A DNA stretch of 64,000 nt from RYN-133 sp036497285 (lineage in GTDB: Bacteria > Actinomycetota > Actinomycetes > Mycobacteriales > Jatrophihabitantaceae), in assembly GCA_036497285.1 (NCBI GenBank), contig DASXJR010000027.1, positions 1 to 64,000 of the forward strand. The letters run 5' to 3'. The notes below the pieces were generated by a model that worked only from the letters and a program-made list of their open reading frames with translations, was not told where the DNA came from and did not search any database. Both the position numbers and the translations under genes were made by a program. Position 1 is the first letter of the stretch, and every line of letters begins with the position of its first letter. This document shows, piece by piece, positions 1 to 7,431 of this stretch.

Positions 1-1
1 C

Positions 2-412
2 TCGATCCGCGCGTTCCGTGACGAGGTCATCGACGCGATCGGCGCGCAGAACCTGATCGACGTCCGCTCGCCCGACGAGTTCAGTGGCAAGCTGCTCGCC
101 CCGGCGCACCTGCCCCAGGAGCAGTCGCAGCGAGGCGGCCACATCCCGACGGCGCTGAACGTGCCGTGGAGCAAGGCGGCCAACGAGGACGGCACGTTCA
201 AGTCCGACGACGACCTGCGCGCGCTGTATGTGCAGGAGGCCGGACTCGACGAGGGGCGCGACACGATCGCGTACTGCCGCATCGGCGAGCGCTCCAGCCA
301 TACCTGGTTCGCGCTGCACGAGCTGCTCGGCCACCAGAACGTCAAGAACTACGACGGCTCGTGGACCGAGTACGGCTCGCTGGTCGGCGTGCCGATCGAG
401 AAGGACGTCTGA
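2..412 (+). CDS. Thiosulfate/3-mercaptopyruvate sulfurtransferase, C-terminal part
   Basis: This gene is cut by the window edge, so only the last 136 codons are visible. They form a rhodanese fold: an 'NLIDVRSPDEF' strand, then a 'GGHIPTALNVPW' turn, then the active-site loop 'YCRIGERSS', in which the cysteine carries the persulfide. Two-domain sulfurtransferases of the actinobacterial CysA/SseA type have this catalytic loop in their C-terminal half. The stop lies one base before the ATG of an SseC-type gene, an arrangement also known from mycobacterial cysA2-sseC. The cytosolic role is likely sulfane-sulfur transfer from thiosulfate or 3-mercaptopyruvate. The preferred donor cannot be told from this fragment. 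Confidence 0.93.
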   Translation, partial: SIRAFRDEVIDAIGAQNLIDVRSPDEFSGKLLAPAHLPQEQSQRGGHIPTALNVPWSKAANEDGTFKSDDDLRALYVQEAGLDEGRDTIAYCRIGERSSHTWFALHELLGHQNVKNYDGSWTEYGSLVGVPIEKDV

Positions 413-413
413 C

Positions 414-713
414 ATGTGCGGCGCGCCTGCGCAGGCGCCCACTCTGCCCGCGAGCGTCGACCTCGAGAAGGAGACGGTGATCTACGGCGTGGTGTCGAAG
501 GATTCCACGCCCATCCCGGCGGCCTACGTGCGGCTGCTCGACGGCACCGGTGAGTTCACCGCCGAGGTGGTCACCTCGGCAACCGGCGACTTCCGGTTCT
601 TCGCCGCACCGGGCGACTGGTCGCTGTCGGTGCTGCACAAGGACGGCAAGGGCCGCAAGGACGTCAAGGCGACGGGCCCCGGCCTGATCGAGGCCTCGAT
701 CGTCCTGTCCTGA
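414..713 (+). CDS. sseC: SseC-like DUF1416 protein
   Basis: The 99-residue protein begins 'MCGAPAQ' and has the beta-sandwich pattern of DUF1416, with 'VIYGVVSKDSTPIPAAYVRL' and 'ATGDFRFFAAPGDWSLSVL' blocks resembling a carboxypeptidase-regulatory-like domain. Mycobacterial SseC is always found behind a CysA/SseA sulfurtransferase, as here. The one-base gap to the previous stop implies translational coupling. The biochemical role is not established; partnership with the sulfurtransferase is inferred from context. The conserved Cys2 next to the start could be a sulfur acceptor, which is speculation. A palindromic terminator-like element follows six bases after the stop. Confidence 0.9.
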   Translation: MCGAPAQAPTLPASVDLEKETVIYGVVSKDSTPIPAAYVRLLDGTGEFTAEVVTSATGDFRFFAAPGDWSLSVLHKDGKGRKDVKATGPGLIEASIVLS

Positions 714-718
714 CTCAC

Positions 719-760
719 TTTTGGCGGCCGGCCGAGCTATTTGGCGGCTGGCCGCCAAAA
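719..760. repeat. 42-nt palindromic element, copy 1 (likely bidirectional terminator)
   Basis: The arms TTTTGGCGGCC (719-729) and GGCCGCCAAAA (750-760) are perfect complements. The stem extends to 16 pairs with one G-T wobble and closes on a 10-nt loop containing CTATTTG (737-743). The T-rich and A-rich ends let it work as an intrinsic terminator on both strands. It sits between the convergent sseC and dsrE-like genes, 5 nt after one stop and 3 nt from the other. A second copy of the same length lies at 52753-52794 with its loop motif inverted. Confidence 0.85.
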
Positions 761-763
761 CCG

Positions 764-1129
764 TCAGTAGACGAGGGCTTGGACGTCCTCACGCAGGATC
801 TCCTCCACGAAGGACGCGCTGCCGGCAATCCGCGCGCCGGGCACGAGATCGGCCTCGGTCAGCTCCCGGCGGGCCGCGCACTGGGTGCAGACCGTGAGCG
901 TGCCGGCCGCCAGCACGAGGTCGCGGAGTTCCGCCAGCGGCGCCGCCTGCGGCAGCTCGACCCGCTCGGCCCGCCCGGGTACCGCCAGCCAGCTCGCCTC
1001 GCCGGTCAGCCACAGCGAGACCTGAGCGCCGGCGGCCAGCGCGGCCGTCGCGACCGTGAACGCCTGGTTGCAGCGCTCGACGTTCTCTTCCGCGCCGACG
1101 GTGCATTTGACGACGAGTGTGCGTGCCAT
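764..1129 (-). CDS. DsrE/DsrF-like family protein
   Basis: This 121-residue single-domain protein has the DsrE-type alternating fold: 'MARTLVVKCTVGAEENVERC', a helix rich in Ala ('FTVATAALAAGAQVSLWL') and a 'VCTQCAARR' segment with Cys81 and Cys84. DsrE-family proteins carry or relay sulfane sulfur through cysteines in this region. The gene faces the sulfurtransferase-sseC pair, which supports a sulfur-relay role, but it is on the opposite strand and separately transcribed. Its upstream neighbour is a divergent small membrane protein 18 bp away, so the promoters must be very compact or leaderless. The physiological acceptor is unknown. Confidence 0.85.
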   Translation of the reverse strand: MARTLVVKCTVGAEENVERCNQAFTVATAALAAGAQVSLWLTGEASWLAVPGRAERVELPQAAPLAELRDLVLAAGTLTVCTQCAARRELTEADLVPGARIAGSASFVEEILREDVQALVY

Positions 1130-1147
1130 GCGGCTAGTGTGGCGCCC

Positions 1148-1243
1148 ATGGAGACGGCCTACCTCGTGATCCTCGTCGCGGCTATCGTCGCCGTCGGGGT
1201 CACCGCGGTGTACGCGCTGGTGAAGCTGGTCGCCAACCGGTGA
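1148..1243 (+). CDS. Small single-span membrane protein (31 aa)
   Basis: The ATG at 1148 opens a 31-codon frame starting 'METAYLVILVAAIVAVGV' and ending 'VYALVKLVANR'. It is essentially one transmembrane helix with a short positively charged tail. Its TGA overlaps the GTG of the downstream nitrobindin gene (GTGA), so the two are probably co-translated. Comparable tiny membrane proteins occur ahead of FABP-like genes in other actinobacteria, from memory. No function is known; a role in recruiting the next gene product to the membrane would be speculation. Confidence 0.65.
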   Translation: METAYLVILVAAIVAVGVTAVYALVKLVANR

Positions 1244-1764
1244 GCACCCCGGACACCGCCGACCTGCGAGCCGGGGCCCCGATCCACGACTCGCTGCTGG
1301 CGCTGCTCCCGCTCGTCGGTGTGTGGACGGGCGTAGGCAACGGCATCGCGCCCAGCGGGGGTGAATTCGCGTTCGGTCAACAGCTGCGGTTCGTGCACGA
1401 CGGCCGTCCGTTCCTCGCCTACGAATCGCGTGCGTGGCTGGTCGACGAGCAGGGCGCGGTGATCCGGCAGGCGTGGCGGGAGTCCGGATTCTGGCGGCTC
1501 GGCGCGGGCCAGGACGACATCGAGGTGGTGCTTGCCTCGAACACCGGCGAGGCGCTGGTCTACACGGGCGTGGCCGGCGATCAGCGCTGGGAGATCACGA
1601 CCGCCTCGGCCCAGGCCACCCCGACCGCCAAGCTCGTCGACGGCGAGCGGCGACTGTACGCGCTGATCGACGAGGCCCTGATCTACGCCGCCGAACTCGC
1701 GCCGCACGGCCGGCCGATGGAGCCGCACCTGAACGCCCGGCTGACCCGCGCGCGTACCAGCTGA
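1240..1764 (+). CDS. Nitrobindin-like heme-binding beta-barrel protein (putative peroxynitrite isomerase)
   Basis: The 174-residue protein matches the FABP-like/THAP4 heme-binding family. It has the N-terminal 'GVWTGVG' motif at residues 27-33, the 'RESGFWR' strand near residue 82 and the C-terminal 'PHLNARLTR' segment, in which His163 is the expected proximal heme ligand. Family members bind ferric heme in a ten-stranded barrel and can isomerise peroxynitrite to nitrate. GTG at 1240 overlaps the stop of the upstream mini-membrane gene. The length is usual for actinobacterial members. Heme binding is inferred from the conserved residues only. Confidence 0.85.
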   Translation: MSTPDTADLRAGAPIHDSLLALLPLVGVWTGVGNGIAPSGGEFAFGQQLRFVHDGRPFLAYESRAWLVDEQGAVIRQAWRESGFWRLGAGQDDIEVVLASNTGEALVYTGVAGDQRWEITTASAQATPTAKLVDGERRLYALIDEALIYAAELAPHGRPMEPHLNARLTRARTS

Positions 1765-1771
1765 GCGACGA

Positions 1772-2458
1772 TCAGCCCGGAAGCGGTAGCGGTTCGTCCG
1801 GGTCGAGGGCGAGGCCGAGCACCCGGACGGTGTGGTCGATGATCAGCCAGGTCTGGGCGGTCAATTGCGCGGTGAGCTCCTCGCGCGGGATGTCGGGGTG
1901 CTCGAGCCACCACGCGGCCGTGCTGTCGACCATGCCGACCACGCCGATGATCACCCGCTCGGCCGGCGCGGTGTCGAGCTCGAACAGCGTCATGTAGCGC
2001 ACGAGCAGGGCCGTCAGTTCCGCGGCGAATGCGGTCTTCGCGTCGTCGGCGGCCGGTGAGCCGGTAGTGGCCACCGAGTACGCGTGCTGGGCCAGGAACC
2101 GGTACAGGTTCGGGTGCGCCTCGACCCAGCGCAGGTGCTGGTCGATCGCCCCGGCGATGATCGAACGGGCCGATCCGTTGGAGGCCAGGCCCATCCGGAT
2201 CGTCTCGCCGATCTCGCGCGCGACGTAGCGCGACACTGCGAGGTCGAGCGCGTGCTTTCCGTCGAAATGTCGGTACACGTGGGTACGCGGGACGCCTGCC
2301 TTCGCGGCGACCTGCGCGGTCAGAACGTCCGGCCCGTACTCCTCGATCGCCTCGATCGCGGCCCGGATGATCGCGACCCGGCGCTCCCGCCGGTGCGGGT
2401 CCCAGCGCGTCGAACGACCGTCGCGCGCCCGCGCCCCGCCGCGCGTGCCCGTGGTCAT
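1772..2458 (-). CDS. TetR-family transcriptional regulator
   Basis: The 228-residue protein has a basic N-terminal tail, then the TetR helix-turn-helix 'TAQVAAKAGVPRTHVYRHF' at about residues 53-71 and an all-helical ligand domain. The ATG at 2458 is chosen because the open frame further upstream reads antisense through the neighbouring diiron gene and has no family similarity. It is transcribed divergently from the AurF-like gene across a 99-bp gap with an imperfect inverted repeat, so it probably controls that gene and itself. The ligand is unknown. Confidence 0.88.
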   Translation of the reverse strand: MTTGTRGGARARDGRSTRWDPHRRERRVAIIRAAIEAIEEYGPDVLTAQVAAKAGVPRTHVYRHFDGKHALDLAVSRYVAREIGETIRMGLASNGSARSIIAGAIDQHLRWVEAHPNLYRFLAQHAYSVATTGSPAADDAKTAFAAELTALLVRYMTLFELDTAPAERVIIGVVGMVDSTAAWWLEHPDIPREELTAQLTAQTWLIIDHTVRVLGLALDPDEPLPLPG

Positions 2459-2483
2459 GGGACGAGCGTAACGGCGTTTTATA

Positions 2484-2519
2484 TGTAACAGCTTGTCCGA
2501 AGTAGATTTTGATGCTACA
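2484..2519. promoter_or_regulatory. Imperfect inverted repeat in the TetR/diiron divergent promoter
   Basis: TGTAACAGC (2484-2492) and GATGCTACA (2511-2519) are inverted copies with two mismatches, separated by 18 nt. The region is AT-rich relative to its surroundings and includes 'TTTTATAT', a possible -10 region. Its place between a TetR gene and its divergent neighbour makes it a candidate operator. The wide spacing is unusual for a single TetR dimer, so the true site may be half of this region. Confidence 0.4.
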
Positions 2520-2557
2520 CCTTGTTTCACATACCCCGCAGGTCCAGGAGGCCCGCC

Positions 2558-3478
2558 ATGACCGCCGTAGGCAAGATTGACGAGCACGAGCCGGAGCGCG
2601 ACCGGACTGCCACGCGGCTGCTGCGTTCGTCGTCGAAGAACTCGTACGACCCGCTGATCGACATCGACTGGGCGGCTCCGGTCGACGGCGCGGGTCTCGA
2701 CGGCCTCGGCTTCATGCCGTTCGAGCGCGTGTCGCTCTACGGCACGAAGCTGTGGGACGGGCTCACCCGCGAGCAGCGCGTGGAACTGTCCCGACAGGAG
2801 ATGGCGAGCGTCGCGAGCACCGGGCTCTGGTTCGAGATCATCCTCATCCAGATGCTGGCGCGCTACGCCTACCACCAGGACCCACAGCGCCCGCACACGC
2901 AGTACGCGCTCACCGAGATCGGCGACGAGACCCGGCACGTCATCATGTTCGCGAAGGCGCTCGAGCGGATCGGCATCCCGACCTACCGTCCGCCGCGCTT
3001 CGTGCACCACCTGGCCCGCCTGTACAAGGCGACCGCCCGCGGCACGACGCTGTTCGCGCCCGTCCTCGTCGCCGAGGAGGTCACCGACCGGCTACAGCGC
3101 GCCACGATGAACGGGGAGGCCATCCATCCGCTGGTGCGCATGGTGAATCGCATTCACGTGATCGAAGAGGCGAGGCACGTGCGGTTCGCGCGCGAGGAGG
3201 TCGCCCGGCTGATGCCCGAGATGGGGCCGGTCGCCAAGCTGATCAACAACACCCTCGCGGCGATCGTGTCGAGCTTCGTGGTCGGCGTCCTGATCAACCC
3301 GCAGGTCTACGCGCAGGTCGGGCTCGATCCCAAGGCCGCCGCGCGCGACGCGCGGAAGAACCCGCACCACCGCGAGACCCGCCGATGGATGGCGGAGAAG
3401 ATCATGGCTTTCCTGACCGAGCAGGGCATGGTGGCCGGGCCGGCGCGCGTCGTCTACAAGTGGGCCGGTCTGATCTGA
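2558..3478 (+). CDS. AurF-like diiron oxygenase (p-aminobenzoate N-oxygenase family)
   Basis: The 306-residue protein has the ferritin-like four-helix pattern of AurF. Candidate iron ligands are Glu93, Glu124 and His127 ('DETRH'), Glu173 or Glu174, His200, Glu204 and His207 ('HVIEEARH'). The H-x3-E-x2-H spacing equals that of AurF His223/Glu227/His230, giving the seven-ligand set typical of N-oxygenases. ATG 2558 is preferred over an upstream in-frame ATG because a 'CAGGAGG' ribosome site precedes it. Family enzymes oxidise aryl amines with O2. The substrate here is unknown and no biosynthetic cluster surrounds the gene, which argues for detoxification or lipid-linked chemistry under control of the divergent TetR. 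Confidence 0.85.
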   Translation: MTAVGKIDEHEPERDRTATRLLRSSSKNSYDPLIDIDWAAPVDGAGLDGLGFMPFERVSLYGTKLWDGLTREQRVELSRQEMASVASTGLWFEIILIQMLARYAYHQDPQRPHTQYALTEIGDETRHVIMFAKALERIGIPTYRPPRFVHHLARLYKATARGTTLFAPVLVAEEVTDRLQRATMNGEAIHPLVRMVNRIHVIEEARHVRFAREEVARLMPEMGPVAKLINNTLAAIVSSFVVGVLINPQVYAQVGLDPKAAARDARKNPHHRETRRWMAEKIMAFLTEQGMVAGPARVVYKWAGLI

Positions 3479-3498
3479 CCCGGGTCCGGACATGGTTC

Positions 3499-3560
3499 GG
3501 CCCCGAGCCTGGCATCGCTCGAAGGCGACGGTCGGCTGGACGGGCCGACGGCTCGGGGCC
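3499..3560. repeat. Long inverted repeat with nested stem in the 3479-3764 gap
   Basis: GGCCCCGAGCC (3499-3509) and GGCTCGGGGCC (3550-3560) form a perfect 11-bp stem. A second stem GTCGGC/GCCGAC (3531-3536/3544-3549) stacks directly on its inner 3' side, leaving 21 nt as a bulge. It begins 20 nt after the diiron gene stop and may terminate or protect that mRNA; there is no U-tract. The rest of the 286-bp convergent gap shows only a 5-bp hairpin at 3713-3726 and no open frame that I would call a gene. Confidence 0.6.
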
Positions 3561-3764
3561 GGGTGGCTGCCCTGGTATTGCTCGCCGCCTGACAGAAGGC
3601 TCGCGGGCAACGTCCCATTTCTGGGGGGCCAACGCTGGTCCTCGGTCTAGCGGCTAGCGGAGCGCCACCTCACGTGTCCAATAGGTATACAACTCTGGAC
3701 CACCTCCTCTCTCGTGTACTGACACGGTACGACGTGGGCGCAAAACGCGGCAACGGCTTTCTGA

Positions 3765-4628
3765 TCAGAATCCGGACAGCTTCTTGATCTCGCCGTCGAG
3801 TTCGGGCCGACGCCGGCGCGGCGTGCCGCCGAGATCGACTACCTCGACAGGTCCGCGCACGCTGCTGGTGATCCACACCGCGTCCGCGTCGTGCAGATCG
3901 GCGATGCCGGCCAGCGTTTCGCGGGTCAGCCAGCCGGCGTCGGCGGCGCGTTCGAACAGCAACTGCTGCGTGGTGCCGCCGAGGATGCCCGTCGCGCCGA
4001 GCGGGGTGGTGTGCAGTGTCCGCTCTCCGTCGGCACCGACGACGGCCCACACCACCGAGCCGGTCGGTGCTTCGAGCACCCGTCCGTCCGACGACACGAA
4101 GATGACGTCCTCGGTGCCGTGCCGCTCTGCCTCGCGTTGCGCGGCCATGTTGATCCCGTACGACAGCGTCTTGACGCCGCCGAGCAGCCAGGGGGAGTGG
4201 CCGAACGCGTCGGCGGCGTAGCCCCGGTCGAGCACCAGGACCCGGATCCCCTCGCTGCGTTGCCGCGGGTAGTCCTCAGCAAGCGGGACGATCGTCAGGT
4301 ATCCGAATGGGTGCCCTTCGACGCCGCGGGTCAGGACGAGCTTCATCGCCGCCTCGCCCGGATCCGTCCAGCCGGCGCAACCCTGCGCGACCAACTCGCG
4401 CCAGGCGCTCTCGTCGAAGGCGACGTCGAGCGCGGCGGCCGAGCGGGTCATCCGCGCCATGTGCCGGTCGATTTTGTCGGCCGTGCTGCTGCCGGACGGG
4501 TCGGTGATCACGCGGATGCCCTCGAAACATCCGTCGCCGCGGGTGATCCCGGCGTCGTCGGCGCGAACGATCGGGGTGGACGGGTCGACGATTCCGGTGC
4601 CGAGCACCGCGACAAGCATCTGCGTCAC
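3765..4628 (-). CDS. pabC: Class IV PLP aminotransferase, probable aminodeoxychorismate lyase
   Basis: The 287-residue protein has fold-type IV features: 'DDAGITRGDGCFEGIRV' near residues 24-40, the PLP-lysine region 'GGVKTLSYGINMAA' and the cofactor-phosphate loop 'GATGILGGTTQQLLFE'. PabC converts 4-amino-4-deoxychorismate to p-aminobenzoate for folate; branched-chain or D-amino-acid aminotransferases share the fold and cannot be excluded. The following Fur-YgfZ genes are divergent; YgfZ is a folate-binding protein, which gives weak support for PabC. The start may be GTG 4628 or ATG 4619; only 27 bp separate it from the divergent fur start. Confidence 0.82.
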   Translation of the reverse strand: MTQMLVAVLGTGIVDPSTPIVRADDAGITRGDGCFEGIRVITDPSGSSTADKIDRHMARMTRSAAALDVAFDESAWRELVAQGCAGWTDPGEAAMKLVLTRGVEGHPFGYLTIVPLAEDYPRQRSEGIRVLVLDRGYAADAFGHSPWLLGGVKTLSYGINMAAQREAERHGTEDVIFVSSDGRVLEAPTGSVVWAVVGADGERTLHTTPLGATGILGGTTQQLLFERAADAGWLTRETLAGIADLHDADAVWITSSVRGPVEVVDLGGTPRRRRPELDGEIKKLSGF

Positions 4629-4655
4629 GGGTCGAACCTACCTACCATTGGCTTC

Positions 4656-5102
4656 GTGAGCGGACACCATCACGCAGCGGTGACCGGTCCCGACCTGGCC
4701 GAAACACTGCACGCCCGCGGGTTGCGGGTCACCCCGCAGCGCGAACGGGTACTCGGCGCCGTGCGCACGATGGGTCACGCCACGCCCGAGCAGATCTCGG
4801 ACGCCGCACCCGACATCGACCTGACCACCGTGTACCGCACCCTGGAACTGCTCGAAGACCTCGGGCTGGTGCGGCACACCCACCTCGACCACGGCGCGCC
4901 TGCCTACCGCCCGGCCGAGGACGACCATGTGCATGTCGTGTGCCATCACTGCGGCGCGGTCGTCGACGCCCCGAGTGCGCTGGCCGACGAACTCGAGCGA
5001 CGGCTACGGGAGGAGCGCGGCTTCCGCCTCGACCGGGCCCACCTCACGGTGTTCGGGCAATGTGCGGCGTGTGCGGAACAATCGACCTCGGAAGTGCGAT
5101 GA
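4656..5102 (+). CDS. Fur-family metalloregulator
   Basis: The 148-residue protein has the Fur winged helix ending in 'LTTVYRTLELLEDLGLV', the metal-site segment 'DDHVHVVCHHCG' and two CxxC pairs (Cys96/Cys99 and Cys136/Cys139) that hold the structural zinc. It starts at GTG 4656; a 'GHHHA' stretch right after the start adds histidines. The two cysteine pairs fit Zur/FurB or Fur equally, so the sensed metal is not decided. It lies 7 nt ahead of ygfZ, so the regulator and the Fe-S repair protein appear co-transcribed, which slightly favours iron or oxidative control. Confidence 0.9.
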   Translation: MSGHHHAAVTGPDLAETLHARGLRVTPQRERVLGAVRTMGHATPEQISDAAPDIDLTTVYRTLELLEDLGLVRHTHLDHGAPAYRPAEDDHVHVVCHHCGAVVDAPSALADELERRLREERGFRLDRAHLTVFGQCAACAEQSTSEVR

Positions 5103-5109
5103 ACCAGAT

Positions 5110-6093
5110 ATGACCGTTACCGCTCCCGGTATCGACGCCGGCATTCCCTGGCACTTCGGCGACCCACTGCGCGAGCAGCGCGCGATGGCAACCGGAGCCG
5201 CCGTCGTCGACCGCTCCAACCGCGATGTGTTGCAGCTGACCGGTGAGGACAGGCTGTCGTGGCTGCACACGATCTGCTCGCAGCACGTCAGCGACCTCGG
5301 CGACGGCGAGGCGACCGAATCGCTCGTCCTGTCCCCGCACGGGCACGTCGAGCAGCACTGGCAGCTCGTCGACCTCGACGGCGTGGTCTGGATCGACACC
5401 GAGCCCGGGTCCGGCGTCACCGTGCTCGACTACCTGACCAAGATGCGTTTCCTCAAGCGGGTCGAACCGGTCGCGGTCACCGACCAATGGGCCGTCCTCA
5501 GCCTCGTCGGCCCGTCCACCGCCACGGTGCTCGCCCAGGCCGGACTCCCGGTGCCGCAGCCCGGACGGGCGGTGGCGCTCGACGGTGGCGGACTCGTCCG
5601 CGGCATGGCGTGGCCCGGTGCGGGCGGGGTCGATCTGCTGGTGCCGCGGGCAGACCGCGACGGCGTGCTCGAGCGGCTCGCTGCGGCCGGCGCGACCCCG
5701 GTCGGGATCTGGGCGTTCGAGGCCGCGCGGGTGGAGGCCCGGCGGCCGCGGCTCGGCTTCGAGACCGACCACCGCACGATCCCGCACGAGATCGGTTTCA
5801 TCGGCTCGGCCGTGCATCTCGACAAGGGTTGCTACCGCGGCCAGGAGACCGTGGCGCGCGTGCAGAATCTCGGCAAGCCGCCCCGGCGGATGGTGCTGGT
5901 CCACCTGGCCGGCGAGACGGACGAGCTGCCGGCCCCCGGGACGCCGGTCGAATCCGGCGGGCGCACAGTCGGCTTCCTCGGCACGGCGGTGCACCATTAC
6001 GAGCTCGGCCCGGTCGCCCTGGCCGTGATCAAGCGTTCGCTGCCCGACGACACCGCGCTGGTGGTCGCCGGAAGTGCTGCTGCCATCGACTGA
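5110..6093 (+). CDS. ygfZ: YgfZ/GcvT-like folate-binding protein
   Basis: The 327-residue protein shows the YgfZ signature 'KGCYRGQE' at residues 239-246, where the cysteine is needed for function. The N-terminal GcvT-like fold has 'REQRAMATGAAVVDRSNRDV' and 'GEDRLSWLHTICSQ'. YgfZ uses tetrahydrofolate to help assemble or repair certain Fe-S enzymes such as MiaB. ATG 5110 follows the fur stop by 7 nt, indicating co-transcription. The length is normal for actinobacterial members and nothing is missing. Confidence 0.92.
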   Translation: MTVTAPGIDAGIPWHFGDPLREQRAMATGAAVVDRSNRDVLQLTGEDRLSWLHTICSQHVSDLGDGEATESLVLSPHGHVEQHWQLVDLDGVVWIDTEPGSGVTVLDYLTKMRFLKRVEPVAVTDQWAVLSLVGPSTATVLAQAGLPVPQPGRAVALDGGGLVRGMAWPGAGGVDLLVPRADRDGVLERLAAAGATPVGIWAFEAARVEARRPRLGFETDHRTIPHEIGFIGSAVHLDKGCYRGQETVARVQNLGKPPRRMVLVHLAGETDELPAPGTPVESGGRTVGFLGTAVHHYELGPVALAVIKRSLPDDTALVVAGSAAAID

Positions 6094-6117
6094 TCAGTCG
6101 GCAGCTACCGTGAGCGC

Positions 6118-6537
6118 GTGCCGGATTCCGCCGTCGATCCCGATGTCGGACCCGGCGGACGGTGGGAGTGGGACGTCGTCCTGGCCGTCGCTCTCGGCGG
6201 CGTAGCCGGCGCCGAAGCCCGCTACGGGCTGGGCCTGCTCGACCGGCACGGGCTGGAGCAGTTCCCGTGGATGACGCTGGTGATCAACGCGATCGGGTGC
6301 CTGCTGATCGGGGCGCTGATCGCTGCTTTGACCAGGTCGGTGCGGGCGCCGCGGCTGGCTCGGCCGCTGCTCGGGACGGGCGTACTCGGCGGGTTCACCA
6401 CGTTCTCCACCTTCGACGTCGATCTGGTGACGCTGGCCGACCACCACTGCTGGGGCCGCGCGATCGCCTACCTCGTTGCCACGGTCGTGGCGTGCTTGCT
6501 CGGCGTCGTCGCCGGCGCCGCGCTGGTTTCGCGGTGA
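6118..6537 (+). CDS. crcB: Fluoride channel subunit CrcB/Fluc (1)
   Basis: The 139-residue membrane protein has four predicted helices, the pore motif 'GGFTTFSTF' near the third helix and the conserved Asn-Gly helix 'VINAIGCLLIGALI'. Fluc channels are dual-topology dimers that export fluoride passively. A second crcB starts inside its stop codon (GTGA at 6534), so the two likely form a heterodimer, as in other bacteria with paired genes. It starts at GTG 6118. Only 24 bp separate it from ygfZ, leaving no room for a fluoride riboswitch. Confidence 0.92.
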   Translation: MPDSAVDPDVGPGGRWEWDVVLAVALGGVAGAEARYGLGLLDRHGLEQFPWMTLVINAIGCLLIGALIAALTRSVRAPRLARPLLGTGVLGGFTTFSTFDVDLVTLADHHCWGRAIAYLVATVVACLLGVVAGAALVSR

Positions 6538-6884
6538 TCGCACTCTGGGTCGCGCTCGGCGCGGCCGTGGGTGCGCCCACGCGCTATCTCACCGACCGGA
6601 CGCTGCAGCGTCGTGTGCCGATGCGCCTGCCGCTGGGGACGCTCGTGGTGAACCTGGTGGCGTCGTTCGTGCTCGGCCTCGTCGCCGGCGCCGGCGGTGT
6701 CTCGCCGGCGGTGGCGGCGCTGGTGGGCACCGGGTTCTGCGGGGCGTTGTCGACTTGGTCGACGTTCGCGTTCGAGGTCGTCAGCCTCGCGCGGGCACGC
6801 GAGCGGATGATCTCGGCCGGGTACCTGTTGTTGAGCCTGGTCGGCGGGATCGGCCTGGCCACCCTCGGCCACGCGCTGGTCTGA
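6534..6884 (+). CDS. crcB: Fluoride channel subunit CrcB/Fluc (2)
   Basis: The 116-residue four-helix protein carries the Fluc motif as 'GALSTWSTF' and a 'LVVNLVASFVLGLVAG' helix with the conserved Asn. The GTG start overlaps the stop of the first crcB by 4 nt, so the pair is translationally coupled and expected to give 1:1 subunits with opposite membrane orientation. The gene ends 11 nt before the convergent DUF1992 gene. Differences between the two pore motifs (TTFSTF and STWSTF) are normal for paired Fluc subunits. Confidence 0.92.
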   Translation: MIALWVALGAAVGAPTRYLTDRTLQRRVPMRLPLGTLVVNLVASFVLGLVAGAGGVSPAVAALVGTGFCGALSTWSTFAFEVVSLARARERMISAGYLLLSLVGGIGLATLGHALV

Positions 6885-6895
6885 ACGCGTGCCGG

Positions 6896-7381
6896 TCAGG
6901 TGTTCGGGCGGCGTCTTGTGAACCAGCCGCGACGCCGGCGTGGATCGGGCGCCGCGGCCGGCCGCGGCTTCGGGACGGGACGCGCGGCACGCCACTGCGC
7001 CACCGCGTCGTCGACATCGACGCGGCTCACCCGCATCGGCGGACCGACCTGCGGTGCCAAATGAGCCCGACGGATCCGGGCGTTGAGGTCGGTGACGATC
7101 TCGCGCACGTGCGCCTCGGAACTGACCTGCCGCAGCCGCTGCGGCAACCGCTCGACCTCCCGGGCCAGGGCCAGCGCCGGCGGCAGCACGTCACCGATGT
7201 CGACGTGCTCGGCGCGCAGCTTGCCGGCGATCCAGGTCATGTCGTCGCGCGGGCGGCCCAGGCCCGGAATCGGTTTGCCCTTGCCGGGCAGGTGGTCGAA
7301 TGCGCCCTGGTCCTCGGCCGCCCGGATCTGGCCTTCCACCCAGTCCGGGAAGGACATCCGCGGCGGCTTCCGGGTGGTCAC
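6896..7381 (-). CDS. DUF1992 protein (DnaJC28-like)
   Basis: The 161-residue protein opens with the DUF1992 signature 'WVEGQIRAAEDQGAFDHLPG' followed by 'KGKPIPG', the block shared with the DnaJ homologue subfamily C member 28. The middle has 'LNARIRRAH' and the C-terminus is a basic Arg/Pro-rich tail. No J domain is present. It starts at GTG 7381, divergent from the HTH regulator across 90 bp. The function is unknown; the basic tail suggests nucleic-acid or ribosome contact, which is only inference. Confidence 0.85.
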   Translation of the reverse strand: MTTRKPPRMSFPDWVEGQIRAAEDQGAFDHLPGKGKPIPGLGRPRDDMTWIAGKLRAEHVDIGDVLPPALALAREVERLPQRLRQVSSEAHVREIVTDLNARIRRAHLAPQVGPPMRVSRVDVDDAVAQWRAARPVPKPRPAAAPDPRRRRGWFTRRRPNT

Positions 7382-7431
7382 CTGATCAGCCTACGACCGT
7401 CGGCGGAGCGTGACGCAGGTCGCTAGCTATG

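Noticed and set aside
2459..3010. Long N-terminal extension of the TetR gene (minus strand, 184 extra codons)
   Set aside because: It reads antisense through the diiron oxygenase gene, which has clear family motifs; the extension has no TetR similarity and the TetR domain starts properly after ATG 2458.
3567..3764. Small RNA or gene in the gap between the diiron gene and pabC
   Set aside because: No credible frame with a start and ribosome site, and only a 5-bp hairpin; nothing supports an RNA gene.
6094..6117. Fluoride riboswitch ahead of the crcB pair
   Set aside because: Only 24 nt separate ygfZ from crcB, too short for the riboswitch, and no crcB-motif pattern is seen.
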